The translations under genes and the position numbers were made by a program. This document shows, piece after piece, positions 48,198-57,658 of a stretch of DNA of 64,000 bases. Where the stretch lies: NCBI RefSeq assembly GCF_001613405.1, contig NZ_BDCH01000019.1, forward strand, positions 248,001 through 312,000. Reading direction: 5' to 3'. The DNA comes from Nocardia crassostreae (lineage in GTDB: Bacteria; Actinomycetota; Actinomycetes; Mycobacteriales; Mycobacteriaceae). Positions within the stretch are counted from its first letter, which is position 1; each line of letters starts with the position of its first letter. The notes beneath the pieces were generated by a model. It did not search any database and was not told where the DNA came from. It saw only the letters and a program-made list of their open reading frames with translations.

Positions 48198-51017
48198 ATG
48201 ACGAATACCAGGCCGGGATCGAACCGGCCGCTGCCGCTGCGTGGGCGCGCCGCCCAGGTGGAACGCATCACCGGCGCCCTGAACACCGCGGCGGGCACCC
48301 GCCGCAGCCGCGTCATCCTGCTGGAATCGCCTGCGGGCAGCGGAAAGACGCGCCTGCTGCGGGAGGCCATCACCCTGGCGGAACAGCGCGGCTTCACCGT
48401 GGTGGAGGGCTGGCAGGGCCGGCCGCAACACGGCTCGTCCGTGGAATCGCGACCGCCGAACGCCTGTAAACCGAACGCCTGCAAGCCGATCGCGCGCGGC
48501 CCGCGCCCGGCGGCCCCGGACCGCGACGGCCGGGGCCGACCCGCCGGGCCGTGGGAGTATCGGCTCACCGCCCTGCTCGATCAGGGGCCCGTGCTGATCA
48601 CCGTCGACGACCTGCACTGGCTGGACGCGCCCGCACTGACCGAGCTCGCCGGGCTCGCGAGCCGGTTCGACGAGTACCCGCTGGTGTGGTTCGGCACGAT
48701 TCGCTCCGGGAACCCGCGCCGCGCCGCGGCCGCACTGCTGGACACCCTGTCCCGGCAGGAACGCACCGAATGGCTGGAACCCCTCGGCGCCCTGCCCGCG
48801 GCGGCCGTCGCCGAGATCACCGGTGATCTGCTCGACGCCGTCCCGCATCCGGACCTCCTGGCCCTGGCCGAGTGCCTGGACACCGATGCCCGGGCGCTGG
48901 TCGACCTGTGCCTCGGCCTGCGCCAGGACAAGGCCATCGAGATCGAAGCCGGTATCGCCCGGCTCGCCGACGGCAGGCATGCGCCCGCGGCCGCCGCGCC
49001 CGCCGAACCCGCGCCCATCCCGCCGCGCTTCCTGGCATTGATGGATCAGCGCCTCGGCGCCCTGTCCGAGCCGACCCGCCGCATGATGCGGGTGGCCGCC
49101 GTACTCGGCAGCTGCTTCACGCCCCGGGATCTGTCGGACATGCTCGCGGAACCGCCCGCGGCGCTGCTCCAGCCACTGGCCGAGGCGCTCGCCGCGGGCA
49201 TGCTGGTCAGCCGGTCGGAGGATTTCACCTTCCGCCGCGATCCCATCTGGCGCGCGGTCCTGGCGGGCGTCCCGCCGCCGATGCTGTCGCTGCTGCACCG
49301 TCAGGCCGCGACCATTCTGCTCGCCCGGGAGGGCGCGAGCACCGAGGAGGCCGCCGCCCATCTCGTGCACTGCGCCCAGCCCGATGACGCCGAGGCCATC
49401 GAAACCATCACGCGCACAGCGCATCAACTGCTCGAGGTGGCCCCCGACGAGGCGGCCACGCTGGCGGTGCGCGGGATGGAGATCGCCGAGCGCGGCGGGC
49501 CCGACCACCTCGCCATGGCCTCCACGGCCATAACCGCGCTGGTGCGCTGCGGGAGCCTGGATCGCGCCGCCGAGATCGCCGGGCAGATCGTGTGGCAGAC
49601 GCCCAATGGCACCGGTATCAGCGGTCAGACCGCCCAGGCCGGACTGGCCACCATCAATCTGCTGCGCGGCGAACTGCAGGAGGCGCTGGAGCTGACCTCC
49701 CGGGTGTGCTCGTGCGGCGATCTGGTGTGCAGCGGGGTCTGCATTCAGCTGGTCCGGCTCAGCGCCGCGCTGTTCACCGGTGACGAGGCCACCGAGCAAG
49801 CGGCCGAGGACATGCTGGCCGCCCCCGAGAGCCAGTGTCCGGACGTCCTCGCCGCGGCATTCGTGGTCCGCGCGGTGTCACTGTGGGACCGCGGCCGTAT
49901 CGACGCGGCCTTCGCGGCCGTCGAGCAGGCGGCCGAACAGTCCGACGAAGTGGTGCGGGCGTATCCGCTGTGGCAGCAGGCGTGGATGCTCATGCGGCTG
50001 CACCGATTCGACGAGGCCGATACGGCGATCACGGCCTTGGCCGCCCTCGTCGAGGCGAGCCGGACCGAGGTGCTGGCCGCCATTCCGCCCACCCTGCGGG
50101 CGTGGGTGCGGCTCGGCCGGGGTGATCTGGCCGGAGCCGAAGCCGATGCGACCGATGCGCTGGATCGCTGCCATGAGACGCGCATGGCGCTGCCCTTGCC
50201 CGCGCTGCACGCGGTCCTCGCGCTGACGGCGCTGCGCCGCGGTGATCTGGGCACGGCGCAGGAACGGGTCCGGGCGCTGGAGCAGACCGTGCCCCGCAAT
50301 GACCGCCATCCGCTGTGGATCATGCGCTGCCGGGTCGCGGCGCTGGTGGCCGCGGCCAGCAGCGACAGTGCCGCCGCGCTGCCGATCCTGTTGGAAGTTG
50401 GCGATATTCGCACGCTCGTGCGGTCCGATCCGGTGGGCGCGCCACTGCCGGTGCGGCTCGCGATCGCCGCCGGTCGCGACGATATCGCGCGCGCGGTGGT
50501 GCGGAAGACCGAATCGATCGGCGCGGCCAATCCCGGGCATTCCGTCCTAGCCAGAGCGGCGAATCATGCACGGGCCCTACTGGACCGGGACGCGGCCGCC
50601 ATCGCCGCCATCGCCGAGGACTACGCCGATCCCTGGGTCCGGGCGGCCGCCCTGGAGGATTGCGGCGTGCTGTACTGCGATACCGACCGGGAATCCGCTG
50701 TCGCCCAACTGATTCGGGCCTCGACCGCCTACCAGGAACTCGACGCGGACCGGGACACCGCCCGGGTGCGGCGGCGGCTGCGGCGGCTCGGAGTCCGGCG
50801 CAGGCACTGGAATCACACGCCGCGCCCGGAATCGGGGTGGGCGAGTCTGACCGCCACCGAGGAGAAGGTGGCGCGATTGGTGGCGCGGGGCCTGACCAAC
50901 CGCCTGGTGGCGCGGGAGTTGTTCATATCGCCGCATACCGTGGGATTCCACCTCCGTCAGATCTATCGCAAGCTGGACGTCAAATCGCGGGTGGATCTGG
51001 CGCGGCTGGCGCCGTGA
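48198..51017 (+). CDS. LAL-type LuxR regulator of the biosynthetic cluster
   Basis: 939 residues, as usual for this class. Walker A is ESPAGSGKTRLLREA near residue 46 and Walker B is GPVLITVDDLHWLD near residue 133. Between them lies an Arg/Pro-rich insert with a repeated PNACK unit. The middle is made of helical repeats. The C-terminal LuxR domain has TATEEKVARLVARGLTNRLVARELFISPHTVGFHLRQIYRKL. It should activate the cluster; rebeccamycin clusters carry a similar regulator. Start ATG 48198 follows GAGGGA. Its end overlaps the convergent hydrolase gene by 38 bases. Confidence 0.86.
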   Translation: MTNTRPGSNRPLPLRGRAAQVERITGALNTAAGTRRSRVILLESPAGSGKTRLLREAITLAEQRGFTVVEGWQGRPQHGSSVESRPPNACKPNACKPIARGPRPAAPDRDGRGRPAGPWEYRLTALLDQGPVLITVDDLHWLDAPALTELAGLASRFDEYPLVWFGTIRSGNPRRAAAALLDTLSRQERTEWLEPLGALPAAAVAEITGDLLDAVPHPDLLALAECLDTDARALVDLCLGLRQDKAIEIEAGIARLADGRHAPAAAAPAEPAPIPPRFLALMDQRLGALSEPTRRMMRVAAVLGSCFTPRDLSDMLAEPPAALLQPLAEALAAGMLVSRSEDFTFRRDPIWRAVLAGVPPPMLSLLHRQAATILLAREGASTEEAAAHLVHCAQPDDAEAIETITRTAHQLLEVAPDEAATLAVRGMEIAERGGPDHLAMASTAITALVRCGSLDRAAEIAGQIVWQTPNGTGISGQTAQAGLATINLLRGELQEALELTSRVCSCGDLVCSGVCIQLVRLSAALFTGDEATEQAAEDMLAAPESQCPDVLAAAFVVRAVSLWDRGRIDAAFAAVEQAAEQSDEVVRAYPLWQQAWMLMRLHRFDEADTAITALAALVEASRTEVLAAIPPTLRAWVRLGRGDLAGAEADATDALDRCHETRMALPLPALHAVLALTALRRGDLGTAQERVRALEQTVPRNDRHPLWIMRCRVAALVAAASSDSAAALPILLEVGDIRTLVRSDPVGAPLPVRLAIAAGRDDIARAVVRKTESIGAANPGHSVLARAANHARALLDRDAAAIAAIAEDYADPWVRAAALEDCGVLYCDTDRESAVAQLIRASTAYQELDADRDTARVRRRLRRLGVRRRHWNHTPRPESGWASLTATEEKVARLVARGLTNRLVARELFISPHTVGFHLRQIYRKLDVKSRVDLARLAP

Positions 51018-51810
51018 GGATCCACTCGATGGTTTCGCGGATGACGGGTGCGCGCCATTCCCGACGCTGTGTGTCGCCGATCTCGACCAGTCGGTGCGCA
51101 CAGCGCAGGGCCGCCGCGGCGCGGCGCGACGAGCGCACGGGGACCGGTGTCGGGCCCGCGCCGTGCACGATGAGAACCGGGGCGGCGATCGCGTCGAGCA
51201 CACCGCGCGGTTGCAGCCAGAACACCTCGTTGAGCATGGCGCGCCCGAGCGCGAAAGACGGTGTGTAGTCGAGTCGGCCGGTATCGCGCAGCGTGCGACT
51301 CGCCTCCGGATCGAGGCGGCCGTCCGCGAACATCGGGGCCTCGTCGACGAATTGCCGCTGGTAGTCGATGAGCGGGTTGATCAGAATCAGCCGGTCGATC
51401 TCGGATCCGCGCCGAGCCGCATAGCCCGCCGCGACTCCCCCGGTGAGCCCGGAGGCGAACAGCGTGAGCCGCGCGTCCGGCAGCAGGGCGCGCAGCTCGT
51501 GCAGTCCGGCGCCGATCACATTGAGCAGCCCGGACAGGGTGAGTTCCTCCTGCCTGCCCTCGCTCTCGCCGTGGCCGGGCAGGTCCAAGCGCAGACTGCC
51601 GATACCCGCCGCCGCGAGTTCGCTCGCGAGTCTGGTGAAGAAGCCGCCGTGTTCCCGGTCGACGCCTTCGCTGTGCAGTAGCAGAACCGCGTGCCACGGT
51701 GCGACGGCGGGAACGACCGCCGTGCCCGCGAGGCGTAGTCCGTCGTAAGTGGCGATGCTCCTTGCCATTTCGCCGGGAGCGGCGCGGTCGATGGTCACAT
51801 TCTCGGTCAA
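50980..51810 (-). CDS. alpha/beta hydrolase-fold protein without a GxSxG serine
   Basis: 276 residues from TTG 51810 behind AAGGAG. The fold is clear: AVLLLHSEGVDREHGGFF, SLRLDLPGHGESEGR and PVLIVHGAGPTPVPV. At the nucleophile elbow the sequence is LTLFASGLTGGVAAGYA, so Thr stands where Ser is expected in GxSxG. It may be a weak or non-catalytic member, or use another residue. It is the only minus-strand gene inside the plus-strand half of the cluster. An editing thioesterase or a cyclisation role is possible but only inferred. Confidence 0.72.
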   Translation of the reverse strand: MTENVTIDRAAPGEMARSIATYDGLRLAGTAVVPAVAPWHAVLLLHSEGVDREHGGFFTRLASELAAAGIGSLRLDLPGHGESEGRQEELTLSGLLNVIGAGLHELRALLPDARLTLFASGLTGGVAAGYAARRGSEIDRLILINPLIDYQRQFVDEAPMFADGRLDPEASRTLRDTGRLDYTPSFALGRAMLNEVFWLQPRGVLDAIAAPVLIVHGAGPTPVPVRSSRRAAAALRCAHRLVEIGDTQRREWRAPVIRETIEWILTAPAAPDPPAI

Positions 51811-52087
51811 ATCCGTTCTCCTTCCCGATGCGGTGCCCAGTATCACCGCGAATCGGCCACGCCGGACCGGTCGTGCGGTGATCCCGCCGACTCGCGCGGG
51901 GTGCGTGCGAAAGCGGCTCGGGGATACCGGCGGTCGCGCCGACCCACCCCGTGGACAGGGTGCACGCGGCGCCGTCCCGGCCACCGAAACCCACCTGCCG
52001 GTTCCCCTCTCGCGGGATGTGCGGAGTGTTTGCCCGAACCGAGCATGGAACCGAGCCGTCACCCGAGGCGAGGAGGAGCGAACGCAG

Positions 52088-53596
52088 ATGGACCTGCTAC
52101 CGGAGGAATGCCGAACCATGGCCAGAGCCGTGCGGCCCAAACAAGTCACCGTGATCGGGGCCGGGATCGCCGGTTTGACCGCGGCGCACGAACTGGAGCG
52201 GCTGGGGCATCGGGTCCAGGTGCTGGAGGCGCGCCTGACGCTGGGCGGGCGACTGCGCACCCATGCCTTCACCCCGCACGGCAGCGGGCCGATCGCGGAG
52301 TTGGGGGCGATGCGCATTCCGGCGGCGCACCACCGGACCATGCGGATGATCGATCAGCTCGGCCTGGCCGATCGGGTGCGGCAGTTCCGGACCTTGTTCT
52401 CCGACAATTCCGCGTATGTGGAGACCCCGGCCGGTCATGTCCGAGTGCTGGCCGCCTCGCCGATCCTGGTGGAGGAGTTCCGCAAAGCCGTTGCGCCGGA
52501 ACGCGATTACCGCGAGGAGACGCTGCTGTGCGCCGCATGGCTGGCGGCCAGCGTGAACGCCATCGCCCCCGCGAAGTTCCGGCGCACCCTGCAGGCCGAT
52601 CTCAATGTCGAGCTGCTGGATCTGCTGGAGCGAATCGACGTGCGGCCGTTCATCGTCCGGCACGGCGGCGGTGAGCGCATCGACCTGAACCGGTTCTTCG
52701 CCAATCACCGGGATTTCGCCGCGACCAGCCGGTTGCAGCATTTCTTCGACGACATCATTACCGAGACCTCCTCGGCGCTGTTCCGACTGGAGGGCGGGAT
52801 CGACCAGCTCGCGCTGCGGCTGGCCGAGCGGCTGCGCGGGCCGGTGCATCGCGGCCGCCGGGTGGAGGGCCTGCACGTCACGCCGGACGGCGTGCTGGTG
52901 CAGCAGCGACACGGACTGACCACCATGACCGGGCACTGCGATTATGTGCTGTGCACGGCGCCGTTCTCGGTGATCCGGGGCATGGAGCTGTCCGGGTTGG
53001 CCGCCGACAAGACCGCGGTGATCCACGATATGCAGTACTGGCCCGCGACCAAGATCGCCGTGCACTGCCGGGAGGCGTTCTGGGAGCAGGACGGGATCAC
53101 CGGCGGCGGCTCGTTCACCGGCGGCCTGGTGCGCCAGACCTACTACCCGCCGGTGGAGAACGATCCGCGGCTCGGTGCGGCGCTGCTGGCCAGCTACACC
53201 ATCGGGCCGGATGCCGAACTGCTGGAACGGATTCCGGCGCAGCAGCGGGTCGCGACGGTGCTGGCGGAATTGGGCGCGGTGCATCCGGAGCTGGCCCGGC
53301 CGGGCATGGTGCTCGACACCGTGGTGCAGGCCTGGGGCGAGGATCCGCTGAGCATGGGCGCGGCCTCGGTGCGCTGGAGCAAGGATGTGGACACCGCCGA
53401 GGCCGAGCGCGCGCTCGCCGCCGCACCGCAGGGCAGGCTGTTCTTCGCCGGGGAGCACTGTTCCACGGCTCCGGCGTGGATCGAGGGCGCCATCGAATCG
53501 GGCCAGGCCGCCGCGGCCGATATCCATGCGGCCGCGCCACCGGCGATCACGGTGTCGGCCAATGGATTCCAGCGGGCCTCCGGCGGTGCCGCATGA
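52088..53596 (+). CDS. FAD-dependent L-amino-acid oxidase (RebO-like)
   Basis: 502 residues from ATG 52088 behind GAGGAGGAG. The FAD motif VIGAGIAGLTAAHELERLGHRV is near residue 20. It is followed by LEARLTLGGRLRTH and AELGAMRIPAAHH, where the Arg is typical of the substrate carboxylate site. The C-terminal FAD motif is LFFAGEHCSTAPAWIEGAIESG. The layout matches flavin amine oxidases such as RebO/StaO, which turn (chloro)tryptophan into the indole-3-pyruvate imine. Its place downstream of a tryptophan halogenase supports tryptophan as substrate (inferred). It overlaps the next gene by ATGA. Confidence 0.84.
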   Translation: MDLLPEECRTMARAVRPKQVTVIGAGIAGLTAAHELERLGHRVQVLEARLTLGGRLRTHAFTPHGSGPIAELGAMRIPAAHHRTMRMIDQLGLADRVRQFRTLFSDNSAYVETPAGHVRVLAASPILVEEFRKAVAPERDYREETLLCAAWLAASVNAIAPAKFRRTLQADLNVELLDLLERIDVRPFIVRHGGGERIDLNRFFANHRDFAATSRLQHFFDDIITETSSALFRLEGGIDQLALRLAERLRGPVHRGRRVEGLHVTPDGVLVQQRHGLTTMTGHCDYVLCTAPFSVIRGMELSGLAADKTAVIHDMQYWPATKIAVHCREAFWEQDGITGGGSFTGGLVRQTYYPPVENDPRLGAALLASYTIGPDAELLERIPAQQRVATVLAELGAVHPELARPGMVLDTVVQAWGEDPLSMGAASVRWSKDVDTAEAERALAAAPQGRLFFAGEHCSTAPAWIEGAIESGQAAAADIHAAAPPAITVSANGFQRASGGAA

Positions 53597-55218
53597 GGGC
53601 GCGACGGGTCGAGAGCACCGATGTCCTCATTGTCGGCGGCGGCCCCACCGGTTTGGCCATGGCGCTCGAACTCCGTTCGCGGGGTGTCGAGTTCGTGCTG
53701 TTGGAGGCCGGTGACGGCGCACTGTCGCATCCGCGGGTGAGCGGGATCGGGCCGCGTTCGATGGAGTACTTCCGGCGCTGGGGCGTCGCGGACCGGATTC
53801 GGCACGCGGGCTGGCCGGGTGATCATCCGCTGGACTGCGTGTGGGTGACCCGGATCGGCGGGCACGAGCTGTTCCGTATTCCCCGGTTCACCATGGACAC
53901 GCGCCCGGAGTTCCGGCACACGCCGGAACCGGCTGCCGTCTGCCCGCAGCATTGGCTCGCGCCGCTGCTGCGCGAGGAGCTCGGTGTGGCCCCGGACGGC
54001 CCGGTGCGCATGCGTACCCGGCTCGATGGATTCGAGCAGGACGAGGACGGCATCCACGCGCACACGACCGATCTGGCCTCCGGGACGGAGACGACGGTGC
54101 ACGCCAGCTATCTGATCGCCTGCGACGGCACCTCATCGGCAATCCGGCACGACTGCGGGATTGCCGCACCCGCGCTGCACGAGACACAGATCTTCCGCAA
54201 TATCCTGTTCCGCGCCCCGCGGCTGCGCGCCGAACTGGGCGAGAATGCCGCCGGTTTCTACTATTTGATGATCTCCGCCGCGCTGCGGTTCCCGGTGCGG
54301 GCGCTGGATGGCCGCGAACTCTATCGCCTGACCGTCGGGCTGCACGGCGATCCGGAGTCCACGGCCGACGCCGAGACCCTGGTGCGCCGGGCCCTCGCCT
54401 TCGACACTCCGGTGGAGGTGCTCTCCGACAACGAATGGCATCTGGTGCATCGCGTGGCCGCGGACTTCCGCAGCGATCGGGTCTTCCTGGTCGGTGACGC
54501 GGCGCATTCGCTCTCGCCGTCGGGCGGGTTCGGTATGAACATCGGCATCTGCGGCGCCGCAAATCTGGGGTGGAAGCTGGCCGCCGCGCTGGACGGCTGG
54601 GCGGGTCCGGAGTTGCTGGACAGCTATACGACCGAGCGGCGGCCGATCGCCCTGGAGGGCATCGAGGAGGCGAACCGCAATCTGGTGCGCGCCATGAAAC
54701 GCTCGGTGCCCGCGGCCCTCGACGAGGATTCCGAGGCGGGGGCCCAAGCCCGGCGGAGAGTTCGGGAGCAGCTCGGAAAGTCCGGGGTGGAACGGGAATT
54801 CGATGCCCCGGAGATCCATCTCGGGTTCGCTTATGAGGATTCGCCGCTGGTGCTGCCCGATCCCGACGTGCGCGGCACCGATGTCACCGACCGGCGGCCC
54901 AATACGCGTCCGGGCTCGCGCGCACCGCATGCCTGGATCGCACCGGGGGTCTCCACCCTCGATCTGTTCGGCGCGGGCTTCGTACTGCTCTGCTTCGCCG
55001 CCTCCGATCGGATTCTCTTGCTGGAGCATGCGTTCGGTGTGCGCGAAGTGCCGCTGCACGTGGTGCCGTGCACCGTGCCCGGGGTCGCGGCCGCCTACGA
55101 GCGGCTGTTCGTCCTGGTCCGGCCGGACGGTCACGTGGCCTGGCGCGGTGACGAATTGCCCACGGACCCGGGGGAACTCGCGGACCGGGTGCGCGGTGCG
55201 GTGCGGGTGGCGAGGTGA
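53593..55218 (+). CDS. RebC-like FAD aromatic monooxygenase (PheA/TfdB family)
   Basis: 541 residues. The FAD motif LIVGGGPTGLAMALELRSRGV is near residue 12, the DG motif YLIACDGTSSAIRHDCG near residue 177 and GDAAHSLSPSGGFGMNIGICGAANLGWKL near residue 300. The C-terminal 150 residues form the thioredoxin-like domain of this family (GSRAPHAWI to VAWRGDE). RebC and StaC have this layout and act with a P450 on indolocarbazole precursors. Here a P450 follows with a GTGA overlap, as in the rebC-rebP pair. The substrate here is unknown. Confidence 0.83.
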   Translation: MRARRVESTDVLIVGGGPTGLAMALELRSRGVEFVLLEAGDGALSHPRVSGIGPRSMEYFRRWGVADRIRHAGWPGDHPLDCVWVTRIGGHELFRIPRFTMDTRPEFRHTPEPAAVCPQHWLAPLLREELGVAPDGPVRMRTRLDGFEQDEDGIHAHTTDLASGTETTVHASYLIACDGTSSAIRHDCGIAAPALHETQIFRNILFRAPRLRAELGENAAGFYYLMISAALRFPVRALDGRELYRLTVGLHGDPESTADAETLVRRALAFDTPVEVLSDNEWHLVHRVAADFRSDRVFLVGDAAHSLSPSGGFGMNIGICGAANLGWKLAAALDGWAGPELLDSYTTERRPIALEGIEEANRNLVRAMKRSVPAALDEDSEAGAQARRRVREQLGKSGVEREFDAPEIHLGFAYEDSPLVLPDPDVRGTDVTDRRPNTRPGSRAPHAWIAPGVSTLDLFGAGFVLLCFAASDRILLLEHAFGVREVPLHVVPCTVPGVAAAYERLFVLVRPDGHVAWRGDELPTDPGELADRVRGAVRVAR

Positions 55219-56429
55219 CCGTACGGAACGAGACCACGCTCCCGCCCTTCGGGCTGACCGGCTGGGCCGCGGCGGATATCGCCGATCCCTATCCGGTCTA
55301 CCGGCGTTACCGGGAGGCCGCCCCGATGCACCGCGCACCGGACGGCACGCATTACGTCTTCGGCTACGACGCGGTGACCGCCGTGCTGGCGAGCCGGGAC
55401 TTCGGCCGTCGCGCGCACCCGGCCGAGGGCGAACCGCGCCCGCTGGTGCCCAATCGGTTCGCCGCGCTGCGGACCATGGTCGAGAACTGGCTCGTGTTCA
55501 TGGATCCGCCCCGGCACATCGCACTGCGTTCGGTGCTGGGCCGGGAGTTCTCACCGAGCGTGGTGTCGGATCTGCGCGGCCGGATCACCGAGATCGGCGC
55601 GGCGCTGCTGGCCGATATCCCCGATGCCACCGAATTCGATTTCGTGCGCGCCTTCGCCGCGCCGCTGCCCATCCTGGTCATCGGCGAACTGCTGGGCGTG
55701 CCCGCCGAGCGCTGGGACTGGTTGCGCGAGCGGGCGGTTGCCATTCAGGGGGCCAGTAGCAGCCGGGTCGGCGGCCGGGCGGACACCCTGGTGGCCGCGG
55801 ACGCGGCGGCGCACGACCTGCGCGACTATTTCCTGTCCGTGGCGGCGCAGCGCCGCACCGCGCCGCGCGCGGATCTCATCTCGCTGCTGCTGCGTTGCGA
55901 GGGCCTGACCGATGACGAATTCGCCGCGACCTGTGTGCATTTGATGACGGCGGGGCACGAGACCACCACGAACGCGCTCGGGAAGGCGGTGCTCACCCTG
56001 GCCGCGCGACCGGAGGCCGCGGCCCGGCTGCGCGCCATGCCGCGCCTGCACGCCAGCGCCGTCGACGAGTTGATTCGATTCGACGGGCCCGTCCAGGCCG
56101 TGACCCGCTGGGCGCAGCACGATCTGCTGCTGGCGGAAGAGCGAATTCCCCAGGGCGCCAAGCTCATCGCCATGCTCGGCGCCGCCAATCGGGATCCGGC
56201 CCGCTTCCCCGATCCGGACGCCTTCCTGCTGTCCCGGCCGACCGCCGGTCACGTCGGATTCGGTCGCGGCATTCACTACTGCCTGGGCGCGACGCTGGCG
56301 CGGACCGAGCTCGAGATCGGCCTCGGCCTGCTGCTGCCGATCCTGGACCGGTTCACGGTGGCGGCCGTGGAATACCCGCACGATATGGTTTTCCACGGCC
56401 CCGAGCTGCTCAGGCTCCGCCGCGCCTGA
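55215..56429 (+). CDS. cytochrome P450
   Basis: 404 residues from GTG 55215. The I-helix LMTAGHETTTNAL is near residue 240, the ExxR in DELIRF near residue 283 and the heme loop GFGRGIHYCLGATLAR near residue 350 with the ligand Cys. It is soluble and of bacterial class I, so it needs ferredoxin and a reductase from elsewhere; no ferredoxin gene is in the cluster. It is coupled to the RebC-like gene. Possible roles are oxidative coupling or hydroxylation of the indole product. It ends 12 bases from the convergent KAS III gene. Confidence 0.88.
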   Translation: MTVRNETTLPPFGLTGWAAADIADPYPVYRRYREAAPMHRAPDGTHYVFGYDAVTAVLASRDFGRRAHPAEGEPRPLVPNRFAALRTMVENWLVFMDPPRHIALRSVLGREFSPSVVSDLRGRITEIGAALLADIPDATEFDFVRAFAAPLPILVIGELLGVPAERWDWLRERAVAIQGASSSRVGGRADTLVAADAAAHDLRDYFLSVAAQRRTAPRADLISLLLRCEGLTDDEFAATCVHLMTAGHETTTNALGKAVLTLAARPEAAARLRAMPRLHASAVDELIRFDGPVQAVTRWAQHDLLLAEERIPQGAKLIAMLGAANRDPARFPDPDAFLLSRPTAGHVGFGRGIHYCLGATLARTELEIGLGLLLPILDRFTVAAVEYPHDMVFHGPELLRLRRA

Positions 56430-56441
56430 CCCGTCGCGGAT

Positions 56442-57386
56442 TCACCCGGCGCGCGACTCGGTCGCGCGCCGCAGGTCGTAGTCCACGGAGACGCCGCCCC
56501 AGGATTCACCGGCCCCGTAGGCGACCGCCCCCAGACGCCCACGCGGGGGCAGCGCCCCGGCCTGGAACTCGTCGGCGAGAGCCAGGGAAATGCTGGCCGA
56601 GGAGGTGTTGGCGGAGTGCTCGATGCGGTTGACGAAGGGCACGCCCAGATCGGCGGTGTGCAGCCGGATCTGCTCGAGAATGCGCCCATTGGCCTGATGT
56701 CCCACCAGCACAGAGGGTTTCGGATCGAAGTCGAACAGGCGCCGCGCGGACTCGCTCATCTTCTGGACGGCGCGGTGGAAAACGCCGATCCCGTCGAGCT
56801 GAATGCCGCCCGCCGGATCCTCCCGCAGCAGGTCCGCGCCCGTGCCGTCGCCGCCCGCCACACAATGGAAGGGCCGGAAGTCGGCGCGGGCCTCGACCAG
56901 CATGGCGGCCGCACCGTCGCCGAACAGGCAGGCGGTCTTGCGATCGGTCCGGTCCACCACCGTGGACATGGCCTCGGCGGTGCACACCAGCACCGATCCG
57001 ACCCGGCCGGAATCGCACAGCGACAGCGCGTTCACCAGACCGAAGACGAATCCGCAGCAGGCCGCGTTCAGATCGAGTGCCATGACCGATCCGGTCAGCC
57101 CGGCGCGCTGGGCGACATCCTGCGCCATGGCCGGAATGCGCTGCCGCGCCGAGGTACTGATCACCAGGAGCGCCCCGATCGCGGTGGCGTCGGCGGCACG
57201 TTCGATGACGGGTGCGCAGGCCGCGGCGGCGAGCTCGGCCAGTGAGCCGTCCGCCAGCCAGTGCCTTGCGGTAATGCCGGTGCGACGGCGGATCCACTCG
57301 TCGGTCAACCCGATCGCTTCGAAGCGGTCGTTGCCGATAGGCTCGCCGGGCCGTACCTCAGCGATATCCGCGATGCCGGAATTCAT
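56442..57386 (-). CDS. beta-ketoacyl-ACP synthase III (FabH-like, starter-unit condensing enzyme)
   Basis: 314 residues. The catalytic triad is complete: Cys in DLNAACCGFVFGL near residue 108, His in GHQANGRIL near residue 240 and Asn in HSANTSSASI near residue 270. ITARHW and GDGAAAMLVEA also fit. It should join an acyl starter to malonyl-ACP. It is the last gene of the minus-strand operon, directly after the lipoyl-domain gene (TGA/ATG contact). This suggests that it takes the acyl group made by the E1 enzymes, either as CoA thioester or straight from the lipoyl arm. Confidence 0.87.
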   Translation of the reverse strand: MNSGIADIAEVRPGEPIGNDRFEAIGLTDEWIRRRTGITARHWLADGSLAELAAAACAPVIERAADATAIGALLVISTSARQRIPAMAQDVAQRAGLTGSVMALDLNAACCGFVFGLVNALSLCDSGRVGSVLVCTAEAMSTVVDRTDRKTACLFGDGAAAMLVEARADFRPFHCVAGGDGTGADLLREDPAGGIQLDGIGVFHRAVQKMSESARRLFDFDPKPSVLVGHQANGRILEQIRLHTADLGVPFVNRIEHSANTSSASISLALADEFQAGALPPRGRLGAVAYGAGESWGGVSVDYDLRRATESRAG

Positions 57387-57658
57387 TGCGCCCCCGACTC
57401 TTCCGTACTGCTGTCGGCGGCCAAGCGGTACAGCGGCTGACCGGGCCGGACGATGGAGCGCGCGGCCGCGCAATGGGCGGCAATCGATCCGGACCGTTCC
57501 GCGACGATATCGACGGCCGCCTTGTCGGTTTCGAGCACCGCCACCAGATCGCCGCGCCGCACGCGCGCGCCGACTGCGGCCCGCCATTCGATCAGCAGGG
57601 CTTCGTCCAGGCCGTGGCCGAGCGCCGGGACCGGTACGACCGCTGGGTGGGTATTCAT
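57383..57658 (-). CDS. stand-alone lipoyl-carrier domain
   Basis: 91 residues forming only a biotinyl/lipoyl attachment domain. It begins VPALGHGLDEALLIEWRAAVGARV, and the modified Lys lies in LETDKAAVDI near residue 45. There is no peripheral-subunit-binding or acyltransferase domain, so this is not a full E2. It sits between E1 beta and KAS III and overlaps both by a few bases. A free-standing lipoyl carrier here could hand an acyl group from E1 to the KAS III or to an acyltransferase encoded elsewhere. Confidence 0.83.
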   Translation of the reverse strand: MNTHPAVVPVPALGHGLDEALLIEWRAAVGARVRRGDLVAVLETDKAAVDIVAERSGSIAAHCAAARSIVRPGQPLYRLAADSSTEESGAQ

